Assembly (NCBI GenBank): GCA_017304475.1
Contig: JAFKKV010000040.1
Coordinates: forward strand, 1-64,000
Source of the DNA: Hyphomicrobiales bacterium
GTDB lineage: Bacteria > Pseudomonadota > Alphaproteobacteria > Rhizobiales > Phreatobacteraceae
Direction of reading: 5' to 3'
Length of the DNA: 64,000 nt
The position numbers were made by a program, and so were the translations under genes. Shown here piece after piece: positions 8,640-17,303 of the stretch. The notes beneath the pieces are model-generated. The model had not been told where the DNA came from. It searched no databases and saw only the letters and a list, made by a program, of their open reading frames with translations. Position 1 is the first letter of the stretch. Each line of letters starts with the position of its first letter.

Positions 8640-9112
8640 TGCGTGGCGACACGCATCTCGTGCCCATGACGCGATCGAATCGCGAAAAGGAGACGGTCAG
8701 CAAACCAGCCCATTCTCGCCTTTCGCTCGGGCCTCAATCTGGGAGGTCCAGCATGGACGTCGCTCTCCGTTTCTTCGGCTTCGGCCCGTCGTGTTTGCCA
8801 CCACTCCAGCATATCTGTGGGCACACCCATCACCGCCGATTGCCGCCGCCCAAACGCGATAAGCGCTTTCAACCGTGATCGCCGTCATTAGAAATTCAGC
8901 ATTGCTGGACATGCTAGGCTGGGCATCTGCTATCGTTGGATATGGGCAAACGCGATGCGAAGACGTCGTTCTCATCGGCATCCCGCGCGTCCAGCCATCG
9001 CCGCCGATGGCCGCGCCCGTTTTCGCGCGGTTCGACCCCGGGGGGATGCCGCGACACCTCCGGTTCTCCTGACGCCAAGCAGGGCAAGGTCACGCCCCCG
9101 GAGCAAGCATTC
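8640..9112. other. Non-coding stretch, nothing recognised
   Basis: 473 bases between arr and the methyltransferase. Short open frames exist on both strands but none has a recognisable domain or coding composition. Only the GGAG ribosome site at 9100-9103 for the next gene could be assigned. Confidence 0.5.
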
Positions 9113-9748
9113 ATGACGACAGCGAGCGACGCCCGCTTCTGGGACCGGACGTCACGGAAATATGCCAGGGGGTCGATTGCCGACCAGGCCGGTTACGAGC
9201 GCACGCTGGAGCGGACCCGCGCCCTGCTGAGGCCGGGCGACCGGGTGCTGGAACTCGGCTGCGGAACGGGCACGACGGCGCTGCTGCTCGCCGGCCATGT
9301 CCAGGACTATCTCGCAACCGATATTTCCGCTGGAATGATTGCGATCGCCAACGAGAAGGGGGCTGCGGCAGCCCATCCGGCGCCTGTGTTCCGTGCCACC
9401 ACCGCGGAGGAACTCGGGCCCGACGCTGGCACCTTCAACGCGGTTCTGGGCTTCAACTATCTGCATCTCGTCCGCGACCTCCCGGGCACGCTCAACCGCA
9501 TCCACGCCTTGCTCGCGGCGGACGGCTTGCTCATCTCCAAGACGCCTTGCGTCGGCGAGATGAACCCGCTCATCCGGCTTGTCCTGCCGGCCATGCGCGC
9601 GATCGGCCAGGCCCCCTATGCGGGCGTGTTCCGGGCGGCGGAACTGAACCGGCAGATCGCCGCCGCGGGCTTCGACGTTCTGGCCACGGAAAACCACGCG
9701 AGCAAGGGCAACGACAACCGGCCCTACATTGTCGCGCGCAAGCGGTGA
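9113..9748 (+). CDS. Class I SAM-dependent methyltransferase
   Basis: 211 residues. Motif I is ELGCGTG at residues 47-53; a following acidic strand ends YLATDISAGMIAIA (motif II), then FNAVLGFNYLHLV (post II/motif III region). This is the Methyltransf_11/25 type that acts on small molecules or lipids; the acceptor is unknown. GGAG at 9100-9103 supports the ATG at 9113, and the long upstream extension has no family similarity. Single gene with AT-richer flanks. Confidence 0.88.
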   Translation: MTTASDARFWDRTSRKYARGSIADQAGYERTLERTRALLRPGDRVLELGCGTGTTALLLAGHVQDYLATDISAGMIAIANEKGAAAAHPAPVFRATTAEELGPDAGTFNAVLGFNYLHLVRDLPGTLNRIHALLAADGLLISKTPCVGEMNPLIRLVLPAMRAIGQAPYAGVFRAAELNRQIAAAGFDVLATENHASKGNDNRPYIVARKR

Positions 9749-10058
9749 GGGGAGCGGCGAGGGCCGCGGGACTGGCCCTTTTCCCGCGTAGCGAACCTCA
9801 GCACTCTCCTGAATTTTATCCTTCAACACTAGCCGAACGCGACCGGAAATTCAATAAAACCCCGCATCTCGAGGTCGCAGAAAATGTCATTTATCGTATT
9901 GCTATTACATCATAATTTTAGAATTCGACCATTGCCTTCCGCGGGCTCTCGGAACGCCTCTCTACTGTCCGAACAGATCTGTGTAAATATTCCTATTTAC
10001 GCGCACAAGATCCCACCTTAAGTTGCACGTCGCACTTTCGCACGGATATGGACGCGCC
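9749..10058. other. AT-rich intergenic region
   Basis: 310 bases, clearly AT-richer than the rest of the window at about 9800-10020, with runs such as CATTTATCGTATTGC and CATCATAATTTTAG. No gene, hairpin with T-run or confident promoter was recognised, but it is the likely control region for the Sel1 gene that follows. Confidence 0.45.
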
Positions 10059-10868
10059 ATGTCGAACTCCATCGGAAGCCGCATCAAAGCGCTGTTCTCC
10101 TCGGGCAAGTCAGCCCCCGCCGGCGCGCCGCCGGACGACGTTCGGCTGCGGGCCGAGGCCGGCGATGCGGAGGCGCAGAACACGCTCGGCCGATGGTATT
10201 CCGACAACACTGCGGACCGGGCGGTTGCCCGGGTTTGGTTCACGCGCGCGGCGGAGCAGGGGTTCCTGCGCGCCAAGCATAATCTGGGCGTCCTGGCGCT
10301 TCAGGCCGGCCAGAGGGACGAGGCGGCGGAGTGGTTTCTCGCCGCCGCCGAGGAGGGGTGGACACCATCGCTCGCCGCCATTGGCGCGGTGTTCGAAGGC
10401 GAGGGCAATCTTCCAGGCGCCCTCAAATTTTATGAATTGGCGGCCGAAGACGGACATGCCGAGGCGCAGGATGCGCTCGGCCGGCTGCTGCTCGCGGACG
10501 ACGACCCGGAACTCTACGAAACCGCCCGCTCCTGGTCGCAAAAGGCGGCCGAGCAGGGCCTCGCGGCGGCGCAGACCCGTCTCGGCACCATCTACCATGA
10601 GGGGCTGGGAGTGGACCGGGACCCGGAGCTGTCCGTCTTCTGGTTTCTGAGCGCCGCGCGGCAAGGACATGCGGGAGCCCAGGCGATGACCGGCGTGGCC
10701 CTTCACCTCGGCGTCGGCATTGCCGCGGACCGCGTGGAAGCGGCTTTTTGGCTTACGCGGAGCAAAGCGCAGGGCAATGAAATTGGCCGGGTCTATCTTC
10801 CCGAAGTCGAGCGCGAACTGACGGCGGAGGAAAGGCGTGGGCTGAAAGTGAGATTGCAGCAAGCCTGA
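10059..10868 (+). CDS. Sel1-repeat (tetratricopeptide-like) protein
   Basis: 269 residues made mainly of Sel1-type repeats of about 36 residues from residue 29 to 255. They are marked by AGDAEAQNTLGRWY, AAEQGFLRAKHNLGVL, AAEDGHAEAQDALGRL, AAEQGLAAAQTRLGTIYHEG and AARQGHAGAQAMTGVAL. Such solenoids mediate protein-protein contacts, often in signalling or envelope stress. There is no signal peptide (MSNSIGSRIKALFSSG), so it is probably cytoplasmic. The second Met of the frame was chosen because the first 12 codons read poorly. Partner unknown; no enzymatic domain is attached. Confidence 0.8.
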   Translation: MSNSIGSRIKALFSSGKSAPAGAPPDDVRLRAEAGDAEAQNTLGRWYSDNTADRAVARVWFTRAAEQGFLRAKHNLGVLALQAGQRDEAAEWFLAAAEEGWTPSLAAIGAVFEGEGNLPGALKFYELAAEDGHAEAQDALGRLLLADDDPELYETARSWSQKAAEQGLAAAQTRLGTIYHEGLGVDRDPELSVFWFLSAARQGHAGAQAMTGVALHLGVGIAADRVEAAFWLTRSKAQGNEIGRVYLPEVERELTAEERRGLKVRLQQA

Positions 10869-10960
10869 CAATTCGATGGAAAGCGCCGCACCTGCTGGCG
10901 AACACCGGCCGGCCAATGCGATACTGGCTCACCTGCCTAGATCGTCCATGAGGCCATGAC

Positions 10961-11959
10961 ATGAAAAAGCACGAGCTGGAGGCGGTTTTCGCCACCGACG
11001 CGGGCGCGGTTCCCGATCTCGGCCCGATCGAGCGATATCTGACCGCCTTGGCCGAAGAGCGGCAATTGCCGGCCGTGGCGGTGGCCATGTGCACGGCCAG
11101 GATGGAAGAGGCGGGGCCGGCCTTGCGCGCCGTGCTGGCAAAGGCGGCCGACGGCGAGATCCTGTCCGACGCGGAGGCGAGGCTCGCCTTTCGCGGCCTC
11201 CATCTGGTCGGCGGAGCGCGGGACCGCCAGGCTTGGCAGGTCGTCATGCGCTTGCTGCGCCTCCCGGCCATGGATGTCGAAGACCTGCTCGGCGACGCCA
11301 TCACCGAAACCCTTTCGCAGGTCGTCGCCGGGGTTTTCGACGGAGATGCCGACGGCCTGTTCCAGGCGATCGCCGATCGCGAGCTCGATGAATTCCCGCG
11401 CAAAGCGCTGTTCGGCGCGGCCACCTTTCTGACCTGGGAAGGGCGGATCGAACGCGACCGGATGGTGGCCTTTCTGGAACGCTTTCACGACGAGCGCCTG
11501 GCGCCGGACCATGATCAGGCCTGGGTCGGCTGGATCGAGGCGATAGCCATGCTGGGCCTGCGCCCGATGATCCCGCGCGTCGACAGCGCCTGGCGTGATG
11601 GCCGCATCCCCGAATATGTCATCGCTCGCCGTCATTTCGACGCGGGCCTGGCCGAAGCCGAGAGTGCCCCCGCCGATATCGAGCGATTTCACCGCGCCAA
11701 TCTCGGCTACATCGCCGATATCCTCGTAACCTTGCGATCCCCGCTTTTCGACGAGCCGTCCGATCCGGATTTTCAGGACCCGTTCGACCTCGCCGACACG
11801 GACCCGCTCCATCCCGACCTTCAGGAACGATACGATCCGTTCAGTTCGGATCAGTTTCGCGCTGAGCCCGTCACCAATCCGATGCGCCATGTCGGGCGCA
11901 ATGACCCCTGTCCCTGCGGCAGTGGCAAAAAGGCCAAGAAATGCTGCCTTGTCGGTTGA
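10961..11959 (+). CDS. DUF1186 protein with C-terminal SEC-C zinc motif
   Basis: 332 residues. The N-terminal two thirds resemble DUF1186 helical-repeat proteins (LLRLPAMDVEDLLGDAITET, VFDGDADGLFQAIAD). The C-terminus carries a full SEC-C zinc-binding motif, RNDPCPCGSGKKAKKCC, as in SecA tails and many proteins thought to bind ribosomes or nucleic acid. The molecular role is unknown. The ATG is preceded by a short AT-rich stretch and a GAGG element. The following DUF4180 gene starts 30 bases downstream, so co-transcription is likely. Confidence 0.8.
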   Translation: MKKHELEAVFATDAGAVPDLGPIERYLTALAEERQLPAVAVAMCTARMEEAGPALRAVLAKAADGEILSDAEARLAFRGLHLVGGARDRQAWQVVMRLLRLPAMDVEDLLGDAITETLSQVVAGVFDGDADGLFQAIADRELDEFPRKALFGAATFLTWEGRIERDRMVAFLERFHDERLAPDHDQAWVGWIEAIAMLGLRPMIPRVDSAWRDGRIPEYVIARRHFDAGLAEAESAPADIERFHRANLGYIADILVTLRSPLFDEPSDPDFQDPFDLADTDPLHPDLQERYDPFSSDQFRAEPVTNPMRHVGRNDPCPCGSGKKAKKCCLVG

Positions 11960-11989
11960 CGGCGGCGACGCGACAGGCCAGCAGGCAGC

Positions 11990-12364
11990 ATGACCCAAAT
12001 TATCGAGCGCGGTGGTGAGCATATCCTGCTGGTCGACATCGAGGGACCGGCTATCGGCGATGAGCGGCAGGCGACCGACCTGATCGGCGAGGCGGCCTGG
12101 CAAGGCGCAACCATGCTCGCGATCCCCGCCGCGCGCCTCGGCGCCCATTTCTTTCAGCTCCGCTCGGGCCTCGCCGGCGCCATCGCCCAGAAGGCGGTCA
12201 ATTATCGGCTGAAGCTCGCCGTTATCGGCGACATCTCGGAGCACCTTGCCGCGAGCAGCGCCTTGCGCGACTGGGTGCGCGAGGCTGGCCGGCGCAACGA
12301 CCTCTGGTTCGCGCCGAGCCTCGATGACCTTGTCGCGGCGCTCGCCCGGTCCGGACGGGCCTGA
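11990..12364 (+). CDS. DUF4180 domain protein
   Basis: 124 residues matching DUF4180 over its whole length: an N-terminal ILLVDIEG strand, RLGAHFFQLRSGLAGAI and NYRLKLAVIGDISEH, then WFAPSLDDLVAAL. The family resembles STAS/SpoIIAA-like folds in size and strand order, but its function is not established. It follows the DUF1186/SEC-C gene by 30 bases. Confidence 0.8.
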   Translation: MTQIIERGGEHILLVDIEGPAIGDERQATDLIGEAAWQGATMLAIPAARLGAHFFQLRSGLAGAIAQKAVNYRLKLAVIGDISEHLAASSALRDWVREAGRRNDLWFAPSLDDLVAALARSGRA

Positions 12365-12552
12365 GGCGGCCGGAACGGGCCTGGCTGGTCGCGGGCACCA
12401 GCCGCGCCAGTTTCGAATTGTTCTATTTCTCTTGTAAATCCAACAGCTTGCGCATCTCGGCATTCGCGCCTATGGCTCTGGCTCGTGCCCCGCCGCGAAT
12501 GGTTCGCCAGACCGCCCATCGGGCTGGCGGACGCGCCGCCGGCCCGCAGGAG

Positions 12553-12879
12553 ATGCCGATCATGCAAGCTGAACCAGGCCCCAAGGACCCAACCGACGCT
12601 GCCCGCGCCGAATTCCACCAGACCATCATGGTGGCCTTCTGCAATGCGCTTCGCACCACCCAATTGCCGCCGATCACCGTGCTCGGCCTGGTCGCCATGG
12701 CGCTCGGTTCGGTCTATCAGGAGGTCGCGGAAGCCCATCGCGGCGACAATCCCTGTCCCTGCGGCTGGCAGCCGGACCCGGGGGCGGATGTCGAAGCTCT
12801 GCAGGCGGCGCTGGCGGCGATGATCCCCTTGCCCCAGATCACCGATCTCCGGCTCATGCAGGCGCTCGGGCGGGCCTGA
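12553..12879 (+). CDS. Hypothetical protein with CPC motif
   Basis: About 108 residues, family not recognised. The N-terminal half is helical (FHQTIMVAFCNALRTTQLPP, VLGLVAMALGSVYQEVA). The middle contains GDNPCPCGWQPDPGAD, which looks like the first half of a SEC-C motif without the second Cys pair. Start uncertain: Met at 12553 or 12562. The resemblance of its CPCG to the neighbouring SEC-C protein is notable, but too little remains to claim zinc binding. Confidence 0.6.
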   Translation: MPIMQAEPGPKDPTDAARAEFHQTIMVAFCNALRTTQLPPITVLGLVAMALGSVYQEVAEAHRGDNPCPCGWQPDPGADVEALQAALAAMIPLPQITDLRLMQALGRA

Positions 12880-12979
12880 GCGAGCCTGGGCCTCGCACGA
12901 TTTCGGCGGCCTCGGCCGTCATCCCCATCGCCGTTCGGGCGCCCGGCGCGGCGACCGGCGGCCAGCAAAGGCAGACAGC

Positions 12980-13639
12980 ATGGACAACCAGGCGACCGAC
13001 GCCGTCATGACGCCCGACGGCCCGCAAGGTGGGGCAGGCGAGGCGCTTCTCGCCTTGCTCGAGACGCGCCGCTCGGTCGGCATGACCATGCTGACCGAGC
13101 CGGGGCCCAGTGCCGCCGAACTGCAACGGCTCCTGACCATTGCCGCCCGCGTGCCCGATCACGGTGTCCTCGAACCCTGGCGTTTCATCGTGGTGGAGGG
13201 CCAGGCGCGTTTCGACGCCGGCGCGCGCTTCGCGGAACTCTACGCCGCCGAGAACGAGGTGATGGACGCTGAGAAGCGCGCCAAATTCGCCGGCATCATG
13301 TCGCGCGTCTTCACCTATGCGCCGGTCATCGTCATCGTCGTCAGCCGCAGCGACGCGGCCGCACGCATTCCCTCCTGGGAGCAGGACCTGTCGGCCGGCG
13401 CCGCCTGCATGAACCTGCTCACCGCCGCCCATGCGATCGGTTTCGGCGCGACCTGGCTGACCGGCTGGGCCGCCTATAGCCCCGGCGCCCATGCGCTTCT
13501 GGGGCTGGTGCCGGGCGAAAGGGTCGCCGGCATCGTCCATATCGGCACCGCCAAGGAGCCGCCCGCCGAACGCAAGCGGCCGGACCTCGCGGCAATCGCG
13601 ACCTGGTGGCAAGCGCCGGACGCGGCGCCGGCGGCCTGA
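12980..13639 (+). CDS. Nitroreductase family protein, YdjA-like
   Basis: 219 residues. RRSVGMTMLTEPGPSAAELQRLL and RVPDHGVLEPWRFIVVEG are the YdjA-type FMN-binding signatures. PSWEQDLSAGAACMNLLTAAHAIGFGATWLTGW gives the dimer/FMN core and GIVHIGTAKEPP closes the fold. YdjA-type members are small FMN proteins of the nitroreductase superfamily with low known activity; the natural substrate is unclear. Single gene; the repeat at 13661 follows at once. Confidence 0.87.
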   Translation: MDNQATDAVMTPDGPQGGAGEALLALLETRRSVGMTMLTEPGPSAAELQRLLTIAARVPDHGVLEPWRFIVVEGQARFDAGARFAELYAAENEVMDAEKRAKFAGIMSRVFTYAPVIVIVVSRSDAAARIPSWEQDLSAGAACMNLLTAAHAIGFGATWLTGWAAYSPGAHALLGLVPGERVAGIVHIGTAKEPPAERKRPDLAAIATWWQAPDAAPAA

Positions 13640-13660
13640 CGGCGCGGCCGGCACGCATCG

Positions 13661-13825
13661 TCTTGCCCGGGCTTGTCCCGGGCATCCACGACTTCTCCTG
13701 CGGCGCGATGTTTCGCTCGATGCCGTTGCGGGCCGCTTGCCGCGGCCGGGCCGCAAATCCCATGGAATCCGATCTCGACGATCAACCGGGCCGAATTCGT
13801 GGATGGTCGGGACAAGCCCGGCCAA
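13661..13825. repeat. Intergenic inverted repeat, family C copy 1
   Basis: TTGCCCGGGCTTGTCCCGGG followed by CATCCACGA (13661-13691) is matched in inverse by GTGGATGG then TCGGGACAAGCCCGGCCA (about 13798-13822). The same two arms occur at 44538-44656 in opposite order. Placed between the nitroreductase and the btu riboswitch. No coding content recognised. Confidence 0.65.
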
Positions 13826-13969
13826 AGCGGGAATGGTCGTCGAGGGACGCGCGAGGGATCGACCCGGGCGCTTGATCAGGTCATCCCCGGACACCACTCC
13901 CGCATCTGCCTGTGCGAAACGGAATGAGGCCGCATTGCGGCAAACACCTATTTGTGTTTCGTTGGGTGA

Positions 13970-14149
13970 ATCTTCGGTGCTCCCGTCACAGGGAGTGAAA
14001 CGGGAATGCGGTGCGTGCTGTTCTCAAGCACAAGGCCGCGGCTGCCCCCGCAACTGTAAGCGGATAGCGCTCTTCGACAAACCACTGGCCTTCGGGCCGG
14101 GAAGGGGAAGCGGCGCCTGACCCGCGAGCCAGGAGACCGGCCGAGGATC
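13970..14149 (+). ncRNA. Cobalamin riboswitch upstream of B12 uptake genes
   Basis: It shows the conserved cobalamin aptamer landmarks in order: CGGTGC (13975) start of the P2/P3 region, the core GCCCCCGCAACTGTAAGCGG (14043-14062), and the B12 box GCGAGCCAGGAGACCGGCC (about 14124-14142). The ATG of the TonB receptor lies about 40 bases downstream behind GGAGGAG, so ligand-dependent masking of translation or early termination are both possible. High cobalamin would reduce expression of the receptor and the btuFCD genes behind it. Confidence 0.95.
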
Positions 14150-14190
14150 GACTGTAACCCATGCCGGCGGAGGGCCGGAGGAGCCGATCC

Positions 14191-16380
14191 ATGTCCATGT
14201 CTTCGCCGCGCGCGGTCGCGCCGGCTATTGCTGTCCTGTTGCTCGCCGGTGCCGCGGCCCCGGCTTTTGCCCAGCAGACCCAGAATACCCCGACCATTCT
14301 CGACGAAATCGTGGTGACCTCGACCGGGCGCCCCGAGCCGCGCAGCCGCATCACCGGCACGGTGCAGGTCATCGAGGGCGAGCGTATCACCCAGTCGACG
14401 GCCCGTTCGGTCACCGAATTGCTCGCCGAAAACGCCGTCGGCTTCTTCTCCGAATGGACGCCCGGCCAGACCTCGATCAACATCCGCGGCGGCGCGACCG
14501 ATGGCCAGGGCAAGGATTTCCGCAGCCAGGTCCTGGTGCTGATCAACGGCCGCCGCGCCGGCACCGCCAATATCTCGAAGCTTTCGCCCGCCGACGTCGA
14601 CCGCATCGAGGTCATCCGCGGCCCGGCATCGGTGATCTATGGCAGCCAGGCCATTGGCGGCGTCATCAACATCATCCTGAAGAACGGCCGCAACACCACG
14701 GGCAATTTCGCCGAGATCCAGGGCGGTTCCTGGGGGCTCCTGCAGGGACGCGGCCATGCCGCCGGCCAGAGCAACGGCACCGATTATTATATCGGCATTT
14801 CCGGCGCCCGCCGCGACAGCTACCATTCCGGCGCCGGCGGCGGCCTGATGGCCAATACCCAGTATCAACGCCTCGGCATCACCGGCGCCTTCGGCCGCCA
14901 GCTCAACGACAACCACCGCGTCGACGTCACCGTGCGCTCCGACGGCATCTATGACGCCGGTTTCCGCGGCTCGTCCTGGAGCACGTTCAACCGCGACGAA
15001 CGCACCAATGCTTCGTTCGATCTCGTCTATTCCGGCAAGACCGACACGGATTTCGCCCGCTGGACCGCCCATACCTATCTGGTGTCGGACCGCGACGTGT
15101 TCCGCTGGGCGGCGCCCAATTCGGCGACCGTCGCGCAGCGGACCCGGCTCGATCTCAACCGCCGGCAGCTCGACATCATGGGGCTCCGGTTCCAGCCGAT
15201 CTTCAACCTCTGGGCCGGCAACGAATTGCTCGTCGGTTTCGACGCCGAGCGCAGCTGGCTGAGATCGCAGCGCTATCGCGAGAGCGTCGTCCCGCCCTAT
15301 GTCAACATGGCGCAGGTCTCGCCGCAGGATAACAACCAGACCGACTCGGTCATGGCCTTCTATGCCGAGAACAGCCAGCGCCTGTTCGACGACCGGCTGA
15401 TCCTGCGCGCCGGCGTTCGCCACACCCGCGGCTCGACCAGCTTCGATACGACACCGAACCTCGCCAACCAGGCAACCGGCAGCCGCCCCTATGACGCCAC
15501 CACCTATACGATCGGCGGCACCTATCGGGCGACCGACTATCTGAGCTTCCGCACCGGCGTGTCCACCGGCTTCCGCTCGCCGACGGCCACCGAACTCGCC
15601 GGCAATTACACCGTCCTGGTCGGCACCCAGATCTTCGGCAATCCCAACCTGAAACCGGAGACCAGCCGCCAATACGAGGTCGGCGCCACCTTCGCCCTGA
15701 ACGGCTGGAGTCTCGACGCGGCACTGTTCCAGAACGTCATCTCGAACCGGATCATCACCAGGCTCCGGCCGGGTTCGTCCACGACGTCCGACTATGTCAA
15801 CAATCCCGGTGACGTCACCGTGCGCGGCGTCGAGCTGCAATTCGGCGTCGACGTGCTGCGCGCCTTCTCGGCCCAGGCCAATGGCTGGCACTGGTCGATG
15901 ACGGCCAATGGCGGCTACAACTTCTTCATGCGTGACGGTGGCGCGCCGCCCACCGCCAATACCAACCAGGTCGAGCGCATGTACCAATATCAGGCGTCGA
16001 TCGGCACCCGTTTCGGCCAGCGCACCGGCGTGGCGATTCCCTGGACTTTTGCCGTCACCGGCATCCTGCGCGGTCCGCTCTGGTACAATACCGAGGAGCC
16101 CCTGCAGATCCCGGCCGGCGAACCCTATTCCAGCTATATCCACCGCAAGCCGGCTTTCTGGGTGTGGAACGCCCGCCTCGAGGGCGAATTGCGCAAGGGC
16201 CTGACCGCCTATGCCGCGGTCAACAACATCTTCAACATCAACCAGCACGCCCTGTTCATCGCGCTGGACCAGCAGCCCTTCATCGGCAATCCGACCAATG
16301 CCAATACCAATGGCATCGGCAATATGGGCAATTCCATGCCGGGCCGGGAATTCGTCGTCGGCATGCAGGCGAGGTTCTGA
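14191..16380 (+). CDS. btuB: TonB-dependent outer-membrane receptor, BtuB-like (cobalamin)
   Basis: 729 residues. Signal peptide MSMSSPRAVAPAIAVLLLAG with cleavage after AFA, a TonB box (DEIVVTS near residue 30), a plug domain (FRSQVLVLINGRR, IEVIRGPASVIYGSQAIGGVINII) and a beta-barrel ending in a terminal Phe (GREFVVGMQARF). It moves corrinoids across the outer membrane using TonB energy. Assignment to B12 rests on the riboswitch and the following ABC importer. The Met at 14191 is preferred over 14161 because of GGAGGAG and because 14161 lies at the riboswitch edge. Confidence 0.92.
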   Translation: MSMSSPRAVAPAIAVLLLAGAAAPAFAQQTQNTPTILDEIVVTSTGRPEPRSRITGTVQVIEGERITQSTARSVTELLAENAVGFFSEWTPGQTSINIRGGATDGQGKDFRSQVLVLINGRRAGTANISKLSPADVDRIEVIRGPASVIYGSQAIGGVINIILKNGRNTTGNFAEIQGGSWGLLQGRGHAAGQSNGTDYYIGISGARRDSYHSGAGGGLMANTQYQRLGITGAFGRQLNDNHRVDVTVRSDGIYDAGFRGSSWSTFNRDERTNASFDLVYSGKTDTDFARWTAHTYLVSDRDVFRWAAPNSATVAQRTRLDLNRRQLDIMGLRFQPIFNLWAGNELLVGFDAERSWLRSQRYRESVVPPYVNMAQVSPQDNNQTDSVMAFYAENSQRLFDDRLILRAGVRHTRGSTSFDTTPNLANQATGSRPYDATTYTIGGTYRATDYLSFRTGVSTGFRSPTATELAGNYTVLVGTQIFGNPNLKPETSRQYEVGATFALNGWSLDAALFQNVISNRIITRLRPGSSTTSDYVNNPGDVTVRGVELQFGVDVLRAFSAQANGWHWSMTANGGYNFFMRDGGAPPTANTNQVERMYQYQASIGTRFGQRTGVAIPWTFAVTGILRGPLWYNTEEPLQIPAGEPYSSYIHRKPAFWVWNARLEGELRKGLTAYAAVNNIFNINQHALFIALDQQPFIGNPTNANTNGIGNMGNSMPGREFVVGMQARF

Positions 16381-16382
16381 TC

Positions 16383-17303
16383 GTGCGGGCAAGGGCGGTC
16401 GCGGCGGCATGTCTCGGACTGGCGCTCGCGGCCGCGCCGGCCGTCACCCCGGCCCGGACGGCGGAGCCGGCGCCGATCGTCGACGCGCTGGGGCGGCGGC
16501 TTGTCTTCGCGCGGCCGCCGACACGGCTCGTCACCATCTTCGCCTCCAATACCGAGCTGGTCGCCGCGCTCGGCCTCGCCGACCATATCGTCGGCATCGA
16601 GACCTTCACCCGGTTTCCGAGCGAAGTGATCGGCCGGCCGATGGTTGGCGGCCGGCTCGGCTTCTCGGTCGACCGGGTGGTGCGCCAGCGGCCGGATCTC
16701 GTCGTCGTCACGCCGGCGCGCCAGGCGGTGAACCAGCTGGTCGATCCGATGGAGCGGCTCGGCATTCCCATCGTCGTGCTGACGCACCGTTCCATCCCCG
16801 AGGTCATGGCCAATATCCGGCTGGTCGCTGCCGTCACCGGCGTGCCCGACAGAGGCGAGGCGGTGACTGGCGCCTTGCAGGCGCGCCTCGACGCGGTCGC
16901 TGCCCGCATCGCCGGCAAGCCGCGCCCCCGCATCGTCATGATCACCGGCCGTGTCGCCACCGGCATGCTGCTGATCGCACGGCCCGGCAGCTATACCGCC
17001 GACGCCATGGTCGCCGCCGGCGGCGATCTCGCCTTCAATCGCGCACAGATGCTGGCGCAGGTCGCACCCGAGGCGATCCTGCGCGCCGATCCCGACATCG
17101 TGCTGTTCGCCGGTTCCGCCACCGACATGCGGGACCTGTTCGACCGGCCCGGCTGGGCGAGCCTCAGGGCGCTCAAGGAGAAGCGCGTCTTCGTGGTGTC
17201 CCGCGCCGAATTCCTCATTCCCGGCCCGCGCGTGGTCGCCGGCATCGAGAAGCTCGCTTTGGTGCTGCATCCGGAATTGTCTTCTCCAGGATCCCGGCCA
17301 TGA
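16383..17303 (+). CDS. btuF: Periplasmic cobalamin/iron-complex binding protein, BtuF-like
   Basis: 306 residues, GTG start two bases after the receptor stop, with GAGG nine bases before. The signal peptide MRARAVAAACLGLALAAAPAV leads into a class III (TroA/BtuF-type) binding fold: VTIFASNTELVAALGLADHIVGI and PDLVVVTP, the linker helix and AMVAAGGDLAFN. It carries ligand from the receptor to the BtuCD-like importer. Other cluster A-2 ligands such as siderophores cannot be excluded by fold, but the riboswitch points to corrinoids. Confidence 0.88.
   Translation: MRARAVAAACLGLALAAAPAVTPARTAEPAPIVDALGRRLVFARPPTRLVTIFASNTELVAALGLADHIVGIETFTRFPSEVIGRPMVGGRLGFSVDRVVRQRPDLVVVTPARQAVNQLVDPMERLGIPIVVLTHRSIPEVMANIRLVAAVTGVPDRGEAVTGALQARLDAVAARIAGKPRPRIVMITGRVATGMLLIARPGSYTADAMVAAGGDLAFNRAQMLAQVAPEAILRADPDIVLFAGSATDMRDLFDRPGWASLRALKEKRVFVVSRAEFLIPGPRVVAGIEKLALVLHPELSSPGSRP

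Noticed and set aside
7949..9112. Attachment-site duplication from tRNA-Ser
   Set aside because: Scanning the next several kilobases I found no second copy of the tRNA 3-prime end and no integrase.
13948..16410. An 820-codon open frame opposite the TonB receptor
   Set aside because: It mirrors the receptor codons, has no domain, and runs through the riboswitch on the wrong strand. GC-rich third positions keep opposite frames open.
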